Source: Cepaea nemoralis (Eukaryota > Mollusca > Gastropoda > Stylommatophora > Helicidae). From it: a stretch of DNA of 64,000 bases. The position numbers and the translations under genes are program-made. Shown here piece by piece: positions 59,758-64,000 of this stretch (positions within the stretch are counted from its first letter, which is position 1; the number at the start of each line of letters is the position of its first letter). The notes below the pieces were generated by a model. That model was not told the DNA's origin and did not search any database. It saw only the letters and a list, made by a program, of their open reading frames with translations. Location: contig JACEFZ010027120.1 in NCBI GenBank assembly GCA_014155875.1, forward strand, positions 1-64,000, read 5' to 3'.

Positions 59758-60760
59758 TTTCCTGCATAGCGTTTTTGTGTTACCACACCTCTTTAAACTT
59801 GCTGTTCTCGCAGTCTGACCATGGATGTAGACTCAGTCATCACGTGGTTCTCGCAAAAGACTTACTTCTGCTAATGGATTCAGTATATCAGCCTGGTCCA
59901 CGGCTCGTCCGACCTCCACAGTAGCCTTACATGCACGCTTGTCAGCCCGTTAATTTCCTTGGACACCGGCGTGCCCTGGCACGAAAATGAAACTAATCTT
60001 TGTTAGCCGTGAACGGTCAAGGGACAACAACCACTGTCTTCGGGCCCACATCATCGCTATCTTCCTGAGTGTACTCATTGAGTCACTAAGGAAACATTCC
60101 CGAGTGAAGTTCTGGTCTCGGGCCATGCAATTGCTTTACTTACTGCCATGACTTCCATAGACAGACTACTTGTGGTCAAAGCAAAAGCACCAGAATCTTC
60201 CTTCACAGTTCTCCCTCCAGCCTGAGCCGTAAAGGCCCATAAACTTCTTACGCGTCGAACGACCGATCAATCTGTGTAAATGACAGCAGGGGCGTCACTA
60301 TGGGGGTACGGGGGGTGCGGGCCGCACCGGGTGACACCATCAAGGGGTGACACCAAAATAAAAAAAATTGCAAATTTGACAAAGCAGACATAGCAAACTA
60401 ACAAAAATTTAACTTTGTCCGAGTTTGTCGAAGTTGTTTATTTATGTTTTACCTGAAGTATTGAAGTTATATTGTTCAATTTGTTTTCTTTCTTATGTCC
60501 TTATTAACTTTTTGACTTATTTTACAAACATTACTATATGCGATTATATATGGTACAGGAACACTCGGAAGAAGACCATGGTGAAAGTCTAGAGGGGTGA
60601 CACCAAGAGTTTACCGCACTGGGTGACACCAACCCCAGTGACGCCACTGAATGACAGCATCACTCTCTAAAGAAAATTCTCGAAAGTCAAAGCCTGTACT
60701 TCCGTCTCCAAAGCAGCGGGATTTTCTTGTCTGTGGTTTCCGATTTGTTTCTACAGGAAT
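59758..60760 (-). pseudogene. I-clade LINE RNase H fragment, split by a MITE
   Basis: It closely matches the copy at 43140-43880: shared plus-strand landmarks include CTGTTCTCGCAGTCTGACCA and GCACCAGAATCTTCCTTCAC. The RNase H frame is decayed. The MITE at 60287-60649 separates 59758-60286 from 60650-60760. Its 3' side joins the 18S fragment directly. Confidence 0.7.
60287..60649. mobile_element. hAT-type MITE with 8-bp target duplication
   Basis: The ends are CAGGGGCGTCACT and AGTGACGCCACTG, imperfect terminal inverted repeats. AATGACAG precedes it (60279-60286) and follows it (60650-60657) exactly. Eight-base duplications and CAG(G)GGCGT-like ends fit hAT elements. The 363-bp interior has no transposase. 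GGGTGACACCA recurs near both ends (60338, 60621). Confidence 0.85.
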
Positions 60761-60929
60761 TCATGCACTTTATCCACGTTGGAGGACTTGTATTAAACGC
60801 AGTGGGACTACATCGAAAAATGATACATTTGTTCTTTACTTTTACTTAATATTTTCACGTATACACAAGAAAGTAAAATTTAAGGTTTTCTTTTGAAGCC
60901 ATCTTGTAGTGGTATGACTAGTGTAATAC

Positions 60930-60948
60930 CTGTCTCTTATACACATCT
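60930..60948. other. Exact Tn5 mosaic-end sequence (probable library artefact)
   Basis: CTGTCTCTTATACACATCT is the 19-bp mosaic end used in Tn5 tagmentation libraries. It is flanked by GTGTAATAC on both sides (60921-60929 and 60949-60957), a 9-bp direct repeat as Tn5 insertion makes. It is unlikely to be native to an animal genome. Confidence 0.93.
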
Positions 60949-60957
60949 GTGTAATAC

Positions 60958-61095
60958 AGCCGCGTATTGTGGAAGCGAGTTGATCAACAAACAACTGTGC
61001 ATAAAATATCCAGTGCATGCACTCATAGTCTGGGGAGAGAACAAAACACATCTCAGTGAGACAAGAGATGAAGAAAAGACGCTGGCACTGGATAG
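60958..61095 (+). pseudogene. LINE C-terminal fragment, left of the 16-bp array
   Basis: Plus-strand frames give INKQLCIKYP, NKTHLSE and EMKKRRWHWIGHTL, the conserved RRxWxWIGHxL block after LINE RT. The 16-bp array begins inside WHWIGHTL. Confidence 0.55.
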
Positions 61096-62715
61096 GACAC
61101 ACACTGGATAGGACACGCACTGGGTAGGACACACACTGGATAGGACACACACTGGATAGGACACAAACTGGATAGGACACACACTGGGTATGACACACAC
61201 TGGATAGGACAGGCACTGGAAAGTACACACACTGGATAGGACACACACTGGATAGGACACGCACTGGGTAGGACACACACTGGATAGGACACACACTGGG
61301 TATGACGCACACTGGATAGGACACACACTGGATAGGACACACACTGGGTATGACACGCACTGGATAGGACAGGCACTGGAAAGGACACACACTGGATAGG
61401 ACACATACTGGGTATGACACACACTGGATAGGACACACACTGGGTAGGACACACACTGGGTATGACACACACTGGATAGGACACACACTGGGTATGACAC
61501 ACACTGGATAGGACACACACTTGGGTATGACACACACTGGGTATGACACACACTGGATAGGACACACACTGGGTATGACACACACTGGATATGACACACA
61601 CTGGGTAGGACACACACTGGATAGGACACACACTGGGTATGACACACACTGGATATGACACTTACTGGATAGGACACACACTGGATAGGACACACACTGG
61701 GTATGACACACACTGGATATGACACGTACTGGATAGGACAGACACTGGATAGGACACACACTAGAAATGGCCCACACTATATAGGACACTCACTGGATAT
61801 GACCCACACTAGATAGGACACGCACTGGATAGGACACACTGGAAAGGACACGCACTGGATAGGACACACACTGGATAGGACACACACTGGATAGGACAGG
61901 CACTGGAAAGCACACACACTGGATAGGACACACACTGGATAGGACAGGTACTGGATAAGACACACTGGATTAAACACACACTGGATAGGACACACACCGG
62001 CTAAGACACACTGGACTGAGCACACACTGGATAGGACAAACAGGCTAGGGTACACTGGATTGAACACACACTGGATAGGACCACACTGGATTGAACACAC
62101 ACTGGAAAGGACACGCACTGGATAGGACGCATACTGGATTGAACACACACTGGAAAGGACACGCACTGAATAGGATACACACTGGATAGGACACACACAG
62201 GCTAGGGTACACTGGATTGAACACACACTGGATAGGACACACACTGGATTGAACACACACAGGAAAGGATACGCACTGAATAGGATACACACTGGATAGG
62301 ACACACACTGTGTTTGACACACACTGGATAGGACCACACTGGAAAGGACACAGACTGGATAGGACACACACTGGGTAGGACAGGTACAGGATAAGACACA
62401 CACTGGATTAAACACACACTGGAAAGGACACACACTGGATAGGACACACACTGGATAGGACACACACTGGATATGACCCACACTAGATAGGAAACGCACT
62501 GGATATGACCCAAACTAGATAGGACACACACTGGAAAGGACACACACTGGATAGGACACACACTGGATAGGACACACACTGGATAGGACACACACTGGAA
62601 AGGACACACACTGGATATGACCCACACTAGATAGGACACACACTGGAAAGGACACACACTGGATAGGACAGGTACTGGATAGGACACGCACTGGATAGGA
62701 CACACGCTGGATAGG
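61085..62715. repeat. 16-bp minisatellite, about 100 copies
   Basis: The monomer is CACTGGATAGGACACA with variants (GGGTATGACACA, GGAAAGGACACG, GGATTGAACACA). It starts and ends within LINE coding sequence. Higher-order patterns of variant monomers recur, for example around 61190-61260 and 61350-61400. Long open frames through it are repeat translations. Confidence 0.95.
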
Positions 62716-62900
62716 ACATGCACTTTGAAAATCTGAGGATATTTCTTGTGTGAAGCCACATGGCAAAGGAAATAGTCGGGAGACCTAAAAACACCCGCAG
62801 AAGAAAATGACACACAAGAGATAAATAATATTGGGAGAACATGGAAAGTGCTGCACGAGGTGGCAACAGATGTGATGACGTGGCATGAATAGGTTGAGGT
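62700..62900 (+). pseudogene. LINE C-terminal fragment, right of the 16-bp array
   Basis: The plus strand reads ENLRIFLV, SHMAKEIVGRPKNTRRRK, matching the minus-strand fragment at 41450-41800. With 60958-61095 it forms one LINE end split by the array. Confidence 0.55.
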
Positions 62901-63094
62901 TGAGGGCACACAAGGGCGGAATAAAAAAATAATTTATACAACAGAAACATCGTTGACGACAACTTTATTTGTAATTTGAGGGAATTCCCGTTGGGAAAAT
63001 ATTAATTACGAATAGATTCAATGTATTGTGCTGTAATTCAACATTTGGTCTGCTACAGCACGGTAACGCCATTGTGTTTTCACATGTTTGTATA
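62901..63094. other. No gene recognised
   Basis: Short AT-rich spacer. Confidence 0.4.
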
Positions 63095-63206
63095 TAAAGA
63101 ATGTGGTGTGTATTGACTGCATTTGTATATTTAATTTCAAGCTGATGTTTGAGCTTGCATTTTGCACATCGGTGAATGGAGCGTTACAATAATGCTTGTT
63201 ACTTGT

Positions 63207-63212
<6 letters not shown>
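63095..63212 (-). mobile_element. Short dispersed repeat next to (TAC)n, copy 2
   Basis: Inverted match to 41046-41158, including CAAGCATTATTGTAACGC and CAGCTTGAAAT on the minus strand. It again lies beside a (TAC)n run. Confidence 0.6.

Positions 63213-63290
<78 letters not shown>
63213..63290. repeat. (AGT)n microsatellite
   Basis: About 26 AGT units joining the short repeat to the SINE tail. Confidence 0.97.
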
Positions 63291-63412
63291 ATTTGAAGAT
63301 TGAACACAACCCACTACTGGCAACGCTGATCGTATTCCGGTACGAGCCTTGGGCCTTTTTCATGTCGAATTGGAAGCACTAGATTCGAGTTTCGCCCTCA
63401 TTTGAGCTCGTC
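63291..63412 (-). mobile_element. SINE 3' body, copy 3
   Basis: It matches 25505-25640 (CCACTACTGGCAACGCTGAT, CGAGTTTCGCCCTC) without the tRNA head. On the minus strand it ends TTCAAATTAC and runs into (TAC)n, which may be its tail. Confidence 0.6.
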
Positions 63413-63421
63413 AGTATATCC

Positions 63422-63549
63422 GGAGTCAGAATAATAAAAGCACTCCCGTCACACCAAATCCCAAGGGTGGTTCTCTGCACCGATGGGGGTTTCGACCCCA
63501 TCCCATCCCCCGGACGGAAATGCGTCCTCTGAAGTATTATTCTGACTCC
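63422..63549. mobile_element. Short inverted-repeat element
   Basis: Perfect 15-bp terminal inverted repeats, GGAGTCAGAATAATA and TATTATTCTGACTCC, enclose 98 bp; ATCC flanks both ends (63418-63421 and 63550-63553). The inside has GGGGTTTCGACCCC, a small hairpin. No coding. Confidence 0.55.
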
Positions 63550-64000
63550 ATCCATCATGTGCCATGCCGATAAGTGTGGGCGGTCATGTTCTGCCATCTC
63601 ACTCGATCGCCAGAGTCGTGTATCAGCTCCGTGTTCCTGTCTTGACCATGCCACGTGGCCAAGCCATCCAGGTATTTACTTCTCGGTCTTCCCCTTGGTC
63701 TCTTCCCTTCACTCTTGCCAGTTGTCACAAATTTCTCCAAGTCATTTCTTCTCATAACGTGTCCAAACAATTTTGACTGTCTAAGTCTAATTTCTCTAAT
63801 CAATTTACGATTTTCATTTATCTCCTGCAGTACTTGGTCATTGGTTTTTATGTCTATCCATGGTATTCTTTGCATTTTCCTCAGAAACCACATTTCTGCA
63901 GCCATCAGATGCTTTTCAGCTTGACTGCTCATTGTCCAAGTCTCACATCCATACAAAAGAACAGGCTCTATATGTATGCCCTCAAAACTCTTTTCCTGGA
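63550..64000 (-). pseudogene. Family H LINE 3' end, running off the window
   Basis: A minus frame (63956-63555) reads MYGCETWTMSSQAEKHL, LRKMQRIPWIDIKTND, LFGHVMRRNDLEKFV, EGKRPRGRPRSKYLDGLA and ends HTYRHGT, then GGAT units. The frame is open for at least 133 codons, so this copy may be younger than those at 35.7 and 44.5 kb. RT lies beyond the window end. Confidence 0.82.

Noticed and set aside
60842..62909. Long Cys/Val/Ser/Pro-rich minus frames that could suggest a secreted repeat protein
   Set aside because: The 16-bp unit gives all three frames open; the array is flanked by LINE coding in the other direction.

Overview
The window looks like repeat-rich nuclear DNA of an invertebrate animal, most likely a lophotrochozoan and perhaps a mollusc. 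This is inferred from spliced coding sequence (GT-AG intron, TNF-receptor-type cysteine-rich domain), very long microsatellites, and the mix of mobile elements: endonuclease/reverse-transcriptase LINEs, I-clade LINEs with RNase H, Ty3-type LTR elements, and Helitron-, mariner- and hAT-like relics. No bacterial-type operon, CRISPR array or intact virus is visible. The species cannot be fixed from sequence alone.

Layout. 1-1.9 kb is pyrimidine-rich low complexity, a Helitron-like 3' end repeated with (GACA)n, then TA, CTGT and CT microsatellites. 3.97-13.30 kb is one complete LTR retrotransposon on the minus strand: two ~690-bp LTRs with TGTCATG/CATGACA ends, a GACAT target duplication, a primer site resembling that of tRNA-Pro, a polypurine tract, a retropepsin reading frame and a 2.3-kb 30-bp minisatellite. 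No reverse transcriptase was recognised in it. It is followed by a LINE with an intact 970-codon frame (13.4-16.2 kb, minus) lying against a decayed Ty3-type fragment (16.2-17.6 kb). 19.2-21.6 kb is a 42-bp satellite split by a solo LTR with its own target duplication.

The only convincing host gene is at 23.05-26.86 kb on the minus strand. Exon 1 encodes a signal peptide and TNFR-like cysteine-rich repeats. A phase-matched intron of about 2.5 kb, full of LINE and SINE sequence, joins it to an exon encoding three hydrophobic segments. That frame ends inside the tail of a LINE inserted in the opposite orientation.

27-34 kb holds I-clade LINE ends, a 766-bp (GT)n tract, a mariner relic, several LINE 3' ends and a minisatellite grown out of LINE codons. 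34.3-38.0 kb is a decayed Ty3-type element (Gag, zinc-knuckle relic, retropepsin, RNase H; most of RT missing) with a LINE 3' end nested in it. 38.6-40.5 kb is a G/T-only minisatellite body with a conserved 3' end; a second copy lies inverted at 56.7-57.5 kb inside a broken LINE. 41-57 kb is mainly LINE copies (one nearly full length at 53.3-56.4 kb), a 32-bp minisatellite, a tRNA-Asp-like sequence and a 600-bp palindrome. 57.7-64 kb holds SINE-like sequence, a ~410-bp 18S rRNA fragment, an I-clade LINE split by a hAT-type MITE, an exact 19-bp Tn5 mosaic end (almost certainly a library artefact), a 1.6-kb 16-bp array grown out of LINE codons, and a LINE 3' end running off the window.

Three themes stand out: deep nesting of elements with clean target duplications; tandem arrays that begin precisely within LINE coding sequence; and a TNFR-like ectodomain joined to an unexpected multi-pass membrane exon. 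Most short open frames in the window are translations of simple repeats or antisense LINE and are not annotated as genes.
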